Positions 49,133 to 57,647 of a stretch of 64,000 nt of DNA are shown piece by piece. The notes under the pieces were generated by a model. That model was not told where the DNA came from, made no database searches, and saw only the letters and a list, made by a program, of their open reading frames with translations. Source of the DNA: Nitrospira sp. (lineage in GTDB: Bacteria > Nitrospirota > Nitrospiria > Nitrospirales > Nitrospiraceae); the NCBI GenBank assembly GCA_015903945.1, contig JABMDL010000018.1, positions 16,715 through 80,714 on the forward strand, read 5' to 3'. Position numbers and translations under genes: made by a program. How positions within the stretch are numbered: the stretch's first letter is position 1; every line of letters starts with the position of its first letter.

Positions 49133-50401
49133 TTAACGGACAACCCCAGCCGATTTCCGGCGTTCGATGGTGGCGCCCAAAGCTCGCAGTTTTTCTTCGA
49201 GCCGCTCATACCCCCGATCGAGGTGATACACCCGTTGCACCTCTGTGACACCCTCGGCTGCCAGGCCGGCAAGAATCAGCCCGGCGCTCGCTCGAAGGTC
49301 CGACGCCATGACCGGCGCACCCGTCAAGTTCGACCGTCCCGTCACAATCAGCCGATTGCCTTCCACCCGGATGGAGGCCCCCATTCGCCGCAATTCCTCG
49401 ACATGCATAAACCGGCTTTCAAACACCGTCTCGGTCACCACGCTCGTGCCCTCGGCCAGCGTCATCAATGCCACCATTTGCGCCTGCATATCGGTCGGAA
49501 ATCCGGGATAGGGCAAGGTTCTCACATCAGTACCCCGCAGCCTGCCCGGCGCCGTGATGCGGACTCGTTCTTTCTCGGTCTGAACATCAGCCCCTGCCTC
49601 TCTCAATTTCATGAGTACGGCTTCGAGATGAGCCGGTTGGCAATGGGTGATTGTCACATCGCCTCCGGTCATCGCCCCGGCCGCCAGATAGGTGCCCGCC
49701 TCGATACGGTCGGGAATGACCTCATGATCCCCACCCTGAAGCTCTCTGACCCCTTCGATCGTGATGACATCCGTCCCGGCTCCCTCGATGCGTGCGCCCC
49801 GTTTGATCAAAAAATCAACCAAGTCATTGATTTCAGGCTCCTTCGCCGCATTCTCCAGTACCGTAGTCCCTTCGGCCAGCGACGCCGCCATGATCAAGTT
49901 TTCCGTTCCTGTGACGGTAGGGGTGTCGCAATAGATGCGCGCGCCTCTCAGCCGTTTGGCCGTGGCGGTGATATACCCGTGCTCGATGGAAATGTCAGCT
50001 CCTAATTTTGCCAAGCCGGCCAGATGTAGGTTGACCGGTCGGGATCCGATCGCACAACCGCCCGGTAGCGAGACTTTGGCCTTTCCCCACCGGGCGACCA
50101 AGGGACCCAGCGCTAAGACGGAGGCCCGCATGGTTTTCACCAGATCATAGGGGGCTTCCGTGGAATCGATCACGTCCGCTTTGATGACCGCCCGATTCCC
50201 CTCATGCGAGACTTTCGCCCCGAAAATACTCAAGAGTTTCCCCATGGTCAGGACGTCGACTACGCGCGGGACGTTGGTAATCACACATTCGCCGCCGCCC
50301 AGGATAGTCGAAGCCAAGACAGGCAACGCGGCATTCTTGGCTCCGCTGATCCGCACTTCTCCGCGCAGCCGATTCCCGCCCGTAATGACGATCGTGTCCA
50401 T
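49133..50401 (-). CDS. murA: UDP-N-acetylglucosamine 1-carboxyvinyltransferase
   Basis: First committed step of peptidoglycan precursor synthesis; target of fosfomycin. The 422-aa protein has the PEP-binding cysteine in [19 protein letters not shown], so it is the Cys type. Also present are [27 protein letters not shown] at the N-terminus, [18 protein letters not shown] and [21 protein letters not shown]. It lies between prmC and hisG with 3-4 bp gaps, so probably in one operon with both. Confidence 0.97.
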   Translation of the reverse strand: MDTIVITGGNRLRGEVRISGAKNAALPVLASTILGGGECVITNVPRVVDVLTMGKLLSIFGAKVSHEGNRAVIKADVIDSTEAPYDLVKTMRASVLALGPLVARWGKAKVSLPGGCAIGSRPVNLHLAGLAKLGADISIEHGYITATAKRLRGARIYCDTPTVTGTENLIMAASLAEGTTVLENAAKEPEINDLVDFLIKRGARIEGAGTDVITIEGVRELQGGDHEVIPDRIEAGTYLAAGAMTGGDVTITHCQPAHLEAVLMKLREAGADVQTEKERVRITAPGRLRGTDVRTLPYPGFPTDMQAQMVALMTLAEGTSVVTETVFESRFMHVEELRRMGASIRVEGNRLIVTGRSNLTGAPVMASDLRASAGLILAGLAAEGVTEVQRVYHLDRGYERLEEKLRALGATIERRKSAGVVR

Positions 50402-50404
50402 GAC

Positions 50405-51280
50405 TTAGTCCAGTCGCCTGAAAATGACGATCCGTTCGATGCCGCCGCCGTCCTTGGCAATCTCGACCGGCGTGTACCCTCCGAGTTGCTCCGCTATCTG
50501 TTGGACCGCGGGACGTTGTCCCTGGCCGATTTCCATCACCAGCGATCCGCCAGGCGCCAGATACTCCTTGGCGTCACACAGCAGCCGCTCATGAAACTCG
50601 GTGCCCTTCGGCCCGCTGACCAGCGCCGATCGCGGTTCGAAGCCACGTACTTCCGGCTGTAAGCCGGCCCACTCCGACTCGGCGATGTATGGGGGGTTGG
50701 AGACTATGACGTCCACCTGCCCCGTCAATCCTCGGTCTCGCAGCGGAGACAGCAGATCACCCTCGATGAATTCGATCCGATCTGCGACCGTCAGGCGTTC
50801 CGCATTGGCCTTTGCCTCCGCCAGCGCCTCCGGCGAGCGATCCACGGCGAGAATCCGCGCCCGCGAGAGAATTGTCGCCAAGGTCACGGCCACACAGCCT
50901 GAGCCGGTTCCCACGTCGACCACCACGGAGTCCTTGTTCAGATCGACGGCCGTGAGCGCCTCTCGCAGCAACACTTCCGTCTCCGGCCTGGGTATCAGCA
51001 CGGCCGGACTCACATGAAATTCAAGACCGCAAAACTCTTGCGTACCCAGGATGTATTGCAGGGGTTCATGCGCCGCGCGCCTGGATACCAGCGATTCGGT
51101 CTGCGTCTTCTTTTCTGACGAAACCGGTTGCTCCGCCTGGCTGACCAGGTGGTGGGGTTCCAACCCCAGCGCATGCCCCACGAGCCACCGGGACTCCTGA
51201 ACCGCATTCTCGATCTCAGCCCGATCCAAAACCTGCCTGGCCCACGCAAGTAGCGCGTCTATCGTGATGGATACTGTCAT
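50405..51280 (-). CDS. prmC: Release factor glutamine methyltransferase
   Basis: Methylates the GGQ glutamine of release factors RF1 and RF2. The 291-aa SAM-dependent enzyme has an N-terminal helical domain, the SAM motif VVVDVGTGSGCVAVTLATIL and the signature VIVSNPPYIAESEW (NPPY). FEPRSALVSGPKGTEFHERLL follows. Directly downstream of its substrate gene prfA (17 bp), the common prfA-prmC arrangement. Confidence 0.96.
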   Translation of the reverse strand: MTVSITIDALLAWARQVLDRAEIENAVQESRWLVGHALGLEPHHLVSQAEQPVSSEKKTQTESLVSRRAAHEPLQYILGTQEFCGLEFHVSPAVLIPRPETEVLLREALTAVDLNKDSVVVDVGTGSGCVAVTLATILSRARILAVDRSPEALAEAKANAERLTVADRIEFIEGDLLSPLRDRGLTGQVDVIVSNPPYIAESEWAGLQPEVRGFEPRSALVSGPKGTEFHERLLCDAKEYLAPGGSLVMEIGQGQRPAVQQIAEQLGGYTPVEIAKDGGGIERIVIFRRLD

Positions 51281-51297
51281 GACAACCCCGTGACCGG

Positions 51298-52383
51298 TTA
51301 TGCAGGTGCGGCTTCTACTTGCCGCTGCTGTTGCGCTTTCAGCGCCTGAACGATGTCGTCGAGGTCGCCTTCCATCACCAATTCAAGCTTGTGCAGCGTG
51401 ACGCCGACCCGATGGTCCGTGACCCGGTTCTGTGGAAAATTGTACGTCCGAATCTTTTCGCTCCGTTCACCCGTGCCGACCTGCGACTTTCTGCTCTGGG
51501 CAATCTCCGCTTCCAGCTTTTCACGCTCCGCTTCCACGATTCGAGCCCGCAACGTCCGCATGGCCTTGGTCCGGTTTTTCAATTGCGACCGCTCATCCTG
51601 GCAGGACACAACGACCCCGGTGGGAAGATGGGTGATCCTGACCGCTGAATAGGTCGTGTTGACGCTTTGCCCGCCGGCGCCGGACGAACAAAACGTATCG
51701 ATCCGCAAATCCTTGGGGTCAATCTGTACATCCACCTCATCGACTTCCGGCATGACCGCCACCGTCACCGTCGAGGTATGAATACGGCCGGAGGCTTCCG
51801 TGACCGGTACCCGCTGAACACGATGCACCCCGGCCTCAAATTTGAAGTGGCCGTATGCCCCCTTCCCTTCGATCAACGCCACGATATTCTTGTACCCGCC
51901 GATGCCGGTTTCCGACGCTTCGACCGTATCGACCTTCAAACCTTTCTGCTCCGCGTACCTGGTATACAGACGAAACAGCTCCCCCGCAAAGAGTGCCGCC
52001 TCCTCGCCGCCCGTGCCCGCCCGGATTTCCAGCACCAGATTCTTGTCGTCCTTCGGATCTTTAGGGATGAGGAACTCTTTCGCCTGTGCTTCCAGTTCGC
52101 TCCTCTGGCGCTCCAAGGCCGCCGTTTCTTCCATCGCCATTCGGTGCAACTCGTGCCCGGCCGTCGGGTCCGCAAGAATCTGCGCGGCCTCTTCCAGTTG
52201 TTTGGCCAAGCCCTGATAGGTCTCCAGCAGTGTGACCGCCGGCTCGAGCTCCGTCCGTTCCTTGCTGAGCTTACGCAGCTGGGCCGGTTGACCGACGACG
52301 GACGGATCCATGAGTTGATCGGTCAACTCATGAAACCGCGACGCAACGGATTCCCACTTCTTGAGTAACGCCGCCTCCATCAT
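51298..52383 (-). CDS. prfA: Peptide chain release factor 1
   Basis: Recognises UAA and UAG and triggers peptide release. The 361-aa protein has the RF1 tripeptide PVT in GVHRVQRVPVTEASGRIHTSTVTVAV. The catalytic GGQ is in FCSSGAGGQSVNTTYSAVRITHLPTGVVV. The N-terminal helical domain is normal. PVT instead of SPF distinguishes it from RF2. Two ATG codons stand in tandem at the start (52383 and 52380); GGAAAGGGG abuts the first, so the second may be used. A terminator separates it from rpmE. Confidence 0.97.
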   Translation of the reverse strand: MMEAALLKKWESVASRFHELTDQLMDPSVVGQPAQLRKLSKERTELEPAVTLLETYQGLAKQLEEAAQILADPTAGHELHRMAMEETAALERQRSELEAQAKEFLIPKDPKDDKNLVLEIRAGTGGEEAALFAGELFRLYTRYAEQKGLKVDTVEASETGIGGYKNIVALIEGKGAYGHFKFEAGVHRVQRVPVTEASGRIHTSTVTVAVMPEVDEVDVQIDPKDLRIDTFCSSGAGGQSVNTTYSAVRITHLPTGVVVSCQDERSQLKNRTKAMRTLRARIVEAEREKLEAEIAQSRKSQVGTGERSEKIRTYNFPQNRVTDHRVGVTLHKLELVMEGDLDDIVQALKAQQQRQVEAAPA

Positions 52384-52423
52384 CCCCTTTCCGCCCGCTC
52401 TAGGCTTCTACCCAGCCGTCCGC

Positions 52424-52465
52424 AAAAACAAAGAGACCCTGCTCCATAGCGAAGCAGGGTCTCTT
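52424..52465 (-). terminator. Intrinsic terminator after rpmE
   Basis: Minus-strand stem AAGAGACCCTGC / GCAGGGTCTCTT (perfect 12-bp, 11-nt loop) followed by TGTTTTT. It should separate rho-rpmE from prfA-prmC-murA-his transcription, at least partly. Confidence 0.88.
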
Positions 52466-52483
52466 CCTTTAGCTGTGTGGGCG

Positions 52484-52690
52484 CTACTGGCCCTTCTTCG
52501 CGTATTTCTTCTTGAACCGCTCGACCCGCCCTTCGGTATCGACGATCTTCTGCGTGCCGGTGAAGAACGGATGGCAACTGGAGCAGATATCGACGCTGAT
52601 GTCGCCGATGGTGCTCCGCGTCTTGAACGAATTCCCACAGGCGCAATGGACTGTGGCTTCCCGATAGACTGGATGAATGCCCTTTTGCAT
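52484..52690 (-). CDS. rpmE: Large ribosomal subunit protein bL31 (zinc-binding form)
   Basis: 68-aa ribosomal protein. It starts [22 protein letters not shown] and has the zinc cysteines C16, C18 and the pair in [14 protein letters not shown], which mark the C+ form. [14 protein letters not shown] ends the protein. Located downstream of rho, as in many genomes, and followed by an intrinsic terminator. Confidence 0.96.
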   Translation of the reverse strand: MQKGIHPVYREATVHCACGNSFKTRSTIGDISVDICSSCHPFFTGTQKIVDTEGRVERFKKKYAKKGQ

Positions 52691-52787
52691 GATCTGATCA
52701 CTCCTTACCGAAAGGTCACCCGCGTTTCGCGGCCCTTCCCGAGACCGTGTACTCTAGCCGAAGCACGGGAGAAGAAACAAGCTCTGT

Positions 52788-54035
52788 TTAGCGGTTCATC
52801 GACTGCAAGAATTCCTGATTGGTCTTGGAGCCCTGCATCTTGTCCATCAGGAATTCCATCGCCTCCATTGTGCCAAGCGGGCTCAACACTTTGCGCAGAA
52901 TCCACATCTTGTTGAGCCGATCCTTGTCCACCAGCAGCTCTTCCTTGCGCGTCCCGGACTGACTGATATCGATCGCTGGGAACAGGCGCTTGTCGGCCAA
53001 CCGGCGATCCAGATGGACTTCCATATTGCCGGTCCCCTTGAATTCTTCGAAGATCACGTCGTCCATGCGGCTGCCGGTGTCGACCAAGGCCGTCGCCATG
53101 ATGGTCAAGCTCCCGCCGTTTTCGATGTTTCGTGCGGCGCCGAAGAACCGTTTCGGCCGCTGCAACGCGTTGGAGTCCAGACCGCCGGAGAGCACCTTGC
53201 CGCTGGGCGGGGCGATGGTGTTGTAGGCGCGCGCCAGACGAGTGATGCTGTCCAGCAAGATGACCACGTCTTTCTTGTGCTCGACGAGCCGTTTGGCCTT
53301 CTCCAGCACCATTTCCGCAACCTGCGCATGGCGCTGCGCCGGCTCATCGAACGTGGAGCTGATGACTTCTGCCTTGACCTGCCGCTGCCAGTCCGTGACT
53401 TCTTCCGGCCGTTCGTCGATCAGCAGGACGATCAGCGTCACCTCTTTGTGATTCTTGATGATGGCTCGGGCAATCGCCTGCAGCAGCATCGTCTTGCCGG
53501 TGCGCGGCGCGGCCACGATCAGTCCGCGTTGACCTTTTCCGATCGGCGTGACGAGTTCCATCACCCGCGTGCAGTATTCTTCCCGATCGAACTCCAGATT
53601 GATCCGTTCTTCAGGATACAGGGGAGTCAAGTTGTCGAAGAGAATCTTATCTCGCGCGACTTCCGGATCTTCGTAGTTGACCTTCTCAACCTTGAGCAGC
53701 GCGAAGTACCGCTCGCTCTCTTTCGGGGGACGGATCTGCCCCGACACGATGTCGCCGGTGCGCAGATTGAACCGCCGGATCTGGGACGGAGAGATATAGA
53801 TGTCGTCGGGACCGGGAAGATAATTCGAGTCCGGCGCGCGTAGAAAACCGAACCCGTCGGGAAGGGTTTCCAGGACGCCTTCTCCAAAGACCACCCCGTT
53901 CTTCTCTGTCTGAGCCTGCAGGATCGCAAAGATCAATTCCTGCTTCCTCAGGTTGGCGGCCCCTTCGATCTTGAGTTCGCGCGCCACATCATTGAGGTCC
54001 GCAATCGACTTCTGTTTCAATTCTGCGAGATGCAT
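52788..54035 (-). CDS. rho: Transcription termination factor Rho
   Basis: Hexameric RNA helicase for factor-dependent termination. The 415-aa protein has the N-terminal Rho domain ([42 protein letters not shown]) and the RNA-binding cold-shock fold ([50 protein letters not shown]). Walker A is [19 protein letters not shown], Walker [17 protein letters not shown], and the Q/R loops follow. ATG 54035 has GGGGGGAAG upstream. The promoter at 54391-54419 implies a leader of ~350 nt. Confidence 0.98.
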   Translation of the reverse strand: MHLAELKQKSIADLNDVARELKIEGAANLRKQELIFAILQAQTEKNGVVFGEGVLETLPDGFGFLRAPDSNYLPGPDDIYISPSQIRRFNLRTGDIVSGQIRPPKESERYFALLKVEKVNYEDPEVARDKILFDNLTPLYPEERINLEFDREEYCTRVMELVTPIGKGQRGLIVAAPRTGKTMLLQAIARAIIKNHKEVTLIVLLIDERPEEVTDWQRQVKAEVISSTFDEPAQRHAQVAEMVLEKAKRLVEHKKDVVILLDSITRLARAYNTIAPPSGKVLSGGLDSNALQRPKRFFGAARNIENGGSLTIMATALVDTGSRMDDVIFEEFKGTGNMEVHLDRRLADKRLFPAIDISQSGTRKEELLVDKDRLNKMWILRKVLSPLGTMEAMEFLMDKMQGSKTNQEFLQSMNR

Positions 54036-54390
54036 CACTTCCCCCCTTGCTGCCAACATACGACTCCTCTCGAGCACCTTGCTCGGTTATGGATCACGAT
54101 AACTTGCTCGAACTGACCGGCCATGCGATACGTGGTTATGATTGTTGTGTCTGGTCCAGATGGCGTTATGAATACGTCTTGGATGGAATAGGTTCTTGTG
54201 GAGGACGCCTGCCTTACCTACGAAGAAAGGATGTGGTCTCCGAGATCACTGGGCCATAGGGGGCACGCAACATCTTCGGCTGGCCTACACACTCTCTCAT
54301 TCCCGCGCACGTGCTAGCTTGTTGTTCGAGACAGGTTCCGGAACTGAGTTCTTTTTGGGGAGACGACCTTCACACTGGAATGTTGAGGGA
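54036..54390 (-). other. Long untranslated leader of rho
   Basis: About 350 nt lie between the predicted rho transcription start (~54384) and its ATG. I see no convincing gene here. rho is autoregulated through its leader in some bacteria, so the length may be functional. Only the region from 54547 onward is used on the plus strand. Confidence 0.45.
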
Positions 54391-54419
54391 ATCATACTCA
54401 GACCTCCGCTGGTTGTCAA
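54391..54419 (-). promoter_or_regulatory. rho promoter
   Basis: On the minus strand TTGACA (54414-54419), exactly 17 bp, then TATGAT (54391-54396). This is one of the closest matches to the sigma70 consensus in the window and points to rho. Confidence 0.75.
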
Positions 54420-54546
54420 CTGACATCTCAAGTTTTATCAGCTCGACTTCCCCTGACTGCGTAGCCCGTCTCAAACTTTCTCGGTTTTTCTCCGTGAAAC
54501 ATGACGCGCTTGTCCCTTCAATCCAATCTATGTTACATCCATCCCT

Positions 54547-54957
54547 ATGGCACACGATGACGAAAGCAGTCTGGGCCGTGTCTTTTCCCTTTCCGAGGCG
54601 AATCAGCTGATCCCTCAGTTGCAATCGCATCTGACGACGGTACAACAACGGAAGACAACGCTTCTTCGAACGCGCGAAGAAGTGCAAAAAGCTTCGGCCA
54701 ACGCTCTCTTGGGTGGGGGGACGGCGGTCGGTAAACACTATGTCATCAGCCTGCAAGACATCAACTCCAGCCTGCATGCGATTCATGAGCTGGGGGTCGT
54801 GGTCAAGGATATTGATCTTGGATTGTGCGATTTCCCGCACGTCCGTGACGGCCGAGTCGTCTATTTGTGCTGGAAACTGGGCGAGAAAGAGATCCGCTGG
54901 TGGCACGAAGTGACGACCGGGTACAAGGATCGCTGCCCGATCGAGGACCTAGCCTAA
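54547..54957 (+). CDS. DUF2203 family protein
   Basis: 136-aa protein of a family with no established function. Recognisable parts are FSLSEANQLIPQLQSHLTTVQQRKTTLLRTREEV (N-terminal helices), a central loop, and IHELGVVVKDIDLGLCDFPHVRDGRVVYLCWKLGEKEIRWWHEVTTGYKDRCPIEDL, the conserved C-terminal block. No signal peptide. It is likely cotranscribed with the YciI-like gene 42 bp downstream. Confidence 0.87.
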   Translation: MAHDDESSLGRVFSLSEANQLIPQLQSHLTTVQQRKTTLLRTREEVQKASANALLGGGTAVGKHYVISLQDINSSLHAIHELGVVVKDIDLGLCDFPHVRDGRVVYLCWKLGEKEIRWWHEVTTGYKDRCPIEDLA

Positions 54958-54999
54958 CCAACTGAAGCCGGCCACTCCTTGAGTGCGTCGCATCACGGC

Positions 55000-55470
55000 A
55001 TGAAATTCGTCATCATCGGCTACGACGGCCCCGAGGGGGAGGCAAAACGAAAGATCCACCGTCCCGCCCATTTAGCCAATCTGGAACCACTTGATAAACA
55101 AGGCCGTGTAATCCTTGCCGGCCCCCTCACGGATAAGGCAGGCAGCTTGCTGGTATTGGAGTTTGAGACCCAAGAGCAGGCGGTACAGTTCGCGCACAAC
55201 GATCCCTACATGGTGCACGGGGTATTCGAACGGATTGAAGTTCACCCCTTTATGCAAGTCCTGCCTCGTCCTGTGACTGACCATTTTCCTCATACCTATC
55301 AGAGGCTTTCGACCTTCTCCTCTCCCGTGGAACACACACCACTTCTCACATTGTCCGGTTGCCGTGCGCGCGGTATAGTAATCGTATGCGTTGGCGCTAC
55401 ATCCTGGCCCTTGCGGCAATACCCCTCACAGCCCTTTATCCACTTCCAATGCAGGCAGCAGCATCGGTGA
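55000..55470 (+). CDS. YciI-like protein with extended C-terminus
   Basis: The first ~95 residues are a YciI domain: MKFVIIGYDGPEGEAKRKIHRPAHLANLEPLDKQGRVILAGPLTDKAGSLLVLEFETQEQAVQFAHNDPYMVHGVFERIEVHPF. This is a small ferredoxin-like fold of unclear catalytic role. Normal members end near here. The frame instead continues for ~60 residues and overlaps the start of the TPR gene by 85 nt. The extension has no family character and may reflect a lost stop codon. ATG 55000 is the likely start; a TTG lies 21 nt upstream. Confidence 0.78.
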   Translation: MKFVIIGYDGPEGEAKRKIHRPAHLANLEPLDKQGRVILAGPLTDKAGSLLVLEFETQEQAVQFAHNDPYMVHGVFERIEVHPFMQVLPRPVTDHFPHTYQRLSTFSSPVEHTPLLTLSGCRARGIVIVCVGATSWPLRQYPSQPFIHFQCRQQHR

Positions 55471-56654
55471 CGACGGTGGTCACTGAGGCTCACTATCTGA
55501 TGGCCGACGGCGATACGCTGGCTCAGGCTGAAGAAAAGGTTCTGCAACGGGCCAAACGCAAGGCGGTCGAGGAAGCGGGGATGTACCTCGAATCTACGTT
55601 TCTCGACGTGGAGAAAATTGAGGGTGAAAAGAGTTTCCAAACCAGCTCGCTGGAGATCCGCACCATCGCGGCGGCCGTTACAAAAACGGAAGTGCTCGAA
55701 TCGCGCCGCTCCTTCGACAGTGACCGCCCCAGCTTTTTCGTACGTATCCGCGCCGTCGTCGATCTCGATCATTTGCAAGACTCCGTGCGCCGCTGGCGAT
55801 CCGAGCAACAGCTGGCCGACCATTTTCGCCGGCTCCAGAAAGAAAATGCGGAGCTCAAAGCGCAGCTCCGCCACCTGAAAGCAGCGCCGACTGGGGTCCG
55901 CACGCTCACGGTTCAACCGCCCGGCAGGAATGGCACCCAGGAGCAGGCTCAACAGCTCGTTGAGCGGGCGATCACAACACCAAACCTTCCGCAGAAGATC
56001 GAGCTGGCGTCGCAGGCAGCCGTCTTGGACCCGCACGATGCAGACCCATTGATCGTGCGCGGACAAACCTATCTGAAGCTTGCCTCCACTGCCTACTCCA
56101 ATAAGGCCAAACCGAGCGAATATTCGAAGTATGTCGATAATGCCCGGATGGATTTCGACCGGGCGCTCATTATCGACCCCAAGAATACCTGGGCACTGAT
56201 CGGGCAAGGGGACGTCAATACCTGGCTGCAGCGCCACGAGGACGCCGGACATTCATACGAACAAGCATTGGTACTGGATCCCTTGTTCGATCTCGCACGC
56301 CACCGGTTAAGCACGCTCTATACGGCAGAGGCACGCAAACTTGCGGTGGCAAAACGCTGGGAACCCGCCTTGGCCGTACTTCAGAAACTACTGGCCGATC
56401 ACGTGCCGGACGGCTGGGTGTTCGATCACAAAGAAGCCTATCTGCTGCGAAGCGACATCTACAAGAAACTGAACCAGCCGTCCAGAGCCATCGAGGACTT
56501 GAGCGTCGTGCTTCGAGCCGATCCAGCTGACACCCATGCGCTCCTCGCCAGAGCCACATTGTATCGGGGCCAGCTCCAAGGACATTTGGCCAAAGACGAC
56601 TTCGAGCGTGCCTGCGTACTTGGGGTAAAAGAAGCCTGCCGGGAGCTTCCGTAA
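55386..56654 (+). CDS. Secreted TPR-repeat protein
   Basis: 422-aa exported protein. A signal peptide (MRWRYILALAAIPLTALYPLPMQA) is followed by a domain with AQAEEKVLQRAKRKAVEEAGMYLES, a helix common in LPP20/FlgT-like envelope proteins (residues ~50-80). A coiled coil (RRLQKENAELKAQLRHLK) and tetratricopeptide repeats follow (DPLIVRGQTYLKLA, ARMDFDRALIIDPKNTWALIGQGDV, HSYEQALVLDPLFDLARHRL, AIEDLSVVLRADPADTHALLARATLYRG). It probably acts as a periplasmic scaffold. The start lies inside the YciI-like gene. Confidence 0.85.
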   Translation: MRWRYILALAAIPLTALYPLPMQAAASVTTVVTEAHYLMADGDTLAQAEEKVLQRAKRKAVEEAGMYLESTFLDVEKIEGEKSFQTSSLEIRTIAAAVTKTEVLESRRSFDSDRPSFFVRIRAVVDLDHLQDSVRRWRSEQQLADHFRRLQKENAELKAQLRHLKAAPTGVRTLTVQPPGRNGTQEQAQQLVERAITTPNLPQKIELASQAAVLDPHDADPLIVRGQTYLKLASTAYSNKAKPSEYSKYVDNARMDFDRALIIDPKNTWALIGQGDVNTWLQRHEDAGHSYEQALVLDPLFDLARHRLSTLYTAEARKLAVAKRWEPALAVLQKLLADHVPDGWVFDHKEAYLLRSDIYKKLNQPSRAIEDLSVVLRADPADTHALLARATLYRGQLQGHLAKDDFERACVLGVKEACRELP

Positions 56655-56726
56655 CTGACCAAAACCACTCCGCGCTCCTGCCGAACTTTCAGGGATTGAA
56701 ACGGAGAGAAACCGGATCAGCCTCAT

Positions 56727-56756
56727 TTGACAAGCCAAGAGATTGGCACCTATAAT
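56727..56756 (+). promoter_or_regulatory. Consensus promoter for the 6S-like RNA and/or the oxidoreductase operon
   Basis: TTGACA (56727-56732), 18 bp, TATAAT (56751-56756). Both boxes match the sigma70 consensus perfectly. Transcription should begin near 56763, more than 200 nt before the first operon gene. Confidence 0.8.
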
Positions 56757-56762
56757 GTCCTT

Positions 56763-56923
56763 CTCCATTAGGTCGTGAACGCTGAAATTCTCTCGGTGCC
56801 GCGTTAGTGCCATGGGCCTAAATAGGTTCTGCCCGGTAGCCCAAAAGCCCACAGAAGTGGGTCTTCTGTTTGGTTGCGGCGAGCGCGTGGAAGAGCTTAG
56901 AGTGCCAGCGAGTAAGCCTTGGA
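56763..56923 (+). ncRNA. Structured RNA, 6S-like (possible ssrS)
   Basis: Downstream of a perfect promoter, ~160 nt can fold into one long imperfect rod. Nested pairings are CGCTG/CAGCG (56780-56784 with 56906-56910), CTCT/AGAG (56790-56793 with 56899-56902) and CCGC/GCGG (56799-56802 with 56876-56879). Inside, GGGCCTA AA TAGG..GCCC and GCCCAC-AGAA-GTGGGT form arms. The rod with a central open region, the length, and segments resembling GGGCC.. and CCAC-AGAA-GTGG of E. coli 6S suggest 6S RNA. It could instead be the operon leader. No open frame lies here. Confidence 0.45.
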
Positions 56924-56975
56924 AAAATCGTCGTTCTTGTATCAGCTCAACCTTTCATTCGGAGTGTAGGCCGTG

Positions 56976-57611
56976 ATGAGCGAGTACCGTGTGCTCCCAG
57001 GACCAGAACACTTTCTTCCCCCGGCTGCCGCCAGCATGGGCATCCAGTTGCCGAACCCCGGCGAAGCCCATATCAACGGTGTCATCGCTTCCGAAGATAA
57101 AGCGTATGAGGAAGCTGCCCGCCAGTTTTTGATGGCGAAAGTCCCTACGATTTTCCCCGGCCCGCTGGTCTTATGGGCCTGGAATGAAAAGGCGGCGAAG
57201 AAAGCCACGGCCATCCGGCATCTGTACAATACATTGAAGGACTGCGTCCAACCAGGCCAAAAGGCAATGCTGATCCCTATGCCGGATTATCGACCGAAAT
57301 ACCCGAAGATCAACCCCGAAGTCGAAATCAATCCCAACCACCCGAATCTGACCATCTGGCACAACAAGATCGATTGCTGCATGTTTGTCGGCGTCCATTG
57401 TCATCAAGCCAATTTGTCACTAAAAATTATCCGTGGCGGCACCTCGTGCTATACAATTGCCATGTGCGCGCAGGCCGGCCATGAAGATGCGATGCTGTCG
57501 TTCCGCGACGCATCGGTCGAAAAAATCATGAAACTGGCCGATACGATCAAACGGTTGAAAGGGACGGTCCAACCACGGCTGGAAACAGCCAAGAACGGAG
57601 CTTCCAGCTGA
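56976..57611 (+). CDS. 2-oxoacid:ferredoxin oxidoreductase accessory (fifth) subunit
   Basis: 211-aa first gene of the oxidoreductase operon. It begins MSEYRVLPGPEHFLPPAAASMGIQLPNPG and contains KVPTIFPGPLVLWAWNEKAAKKATAIRHLYNTL and IDCCMFVGVHCHQANLSLKIIRGGTSCYTIAMCAQAGHEDAMLSFRDASVEKIMKLADTI. It corresponds by size and position to the extra subunit (ForD-type) of five-subunit enzymes described from Hydrogenobacter. In databases such proteins are also labelled carbon monoxide dehydrogenase beta subunit family. The Cys and His residues could hold a metal. ATG 56976 or the GTG three bases before may start it. Confidence 0.75.
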   Translation: MSEYRVLPGPEHFLPPAAASMGIQLPNPGEAHINGVIASEDKAYEEAARQFLMAKVPTIFPGPLVLWAWNEKAAKKATAIRHLYNTLKDCVQPGQKAMLIPMPDYRPKYPKINPEVEINPNHPNLTIWHNKIDCCMFVGVHCHQANLSLKIIRGGTSCYTIAMCAQAGHEDAMLSFRDASVEKIMKLADTIKRLKGTVQPRLETAKNGASS

Positions 57612-57647
57612 CACGCCGGAGGCACAAGCGAAAAGGAGGCCGGATCC

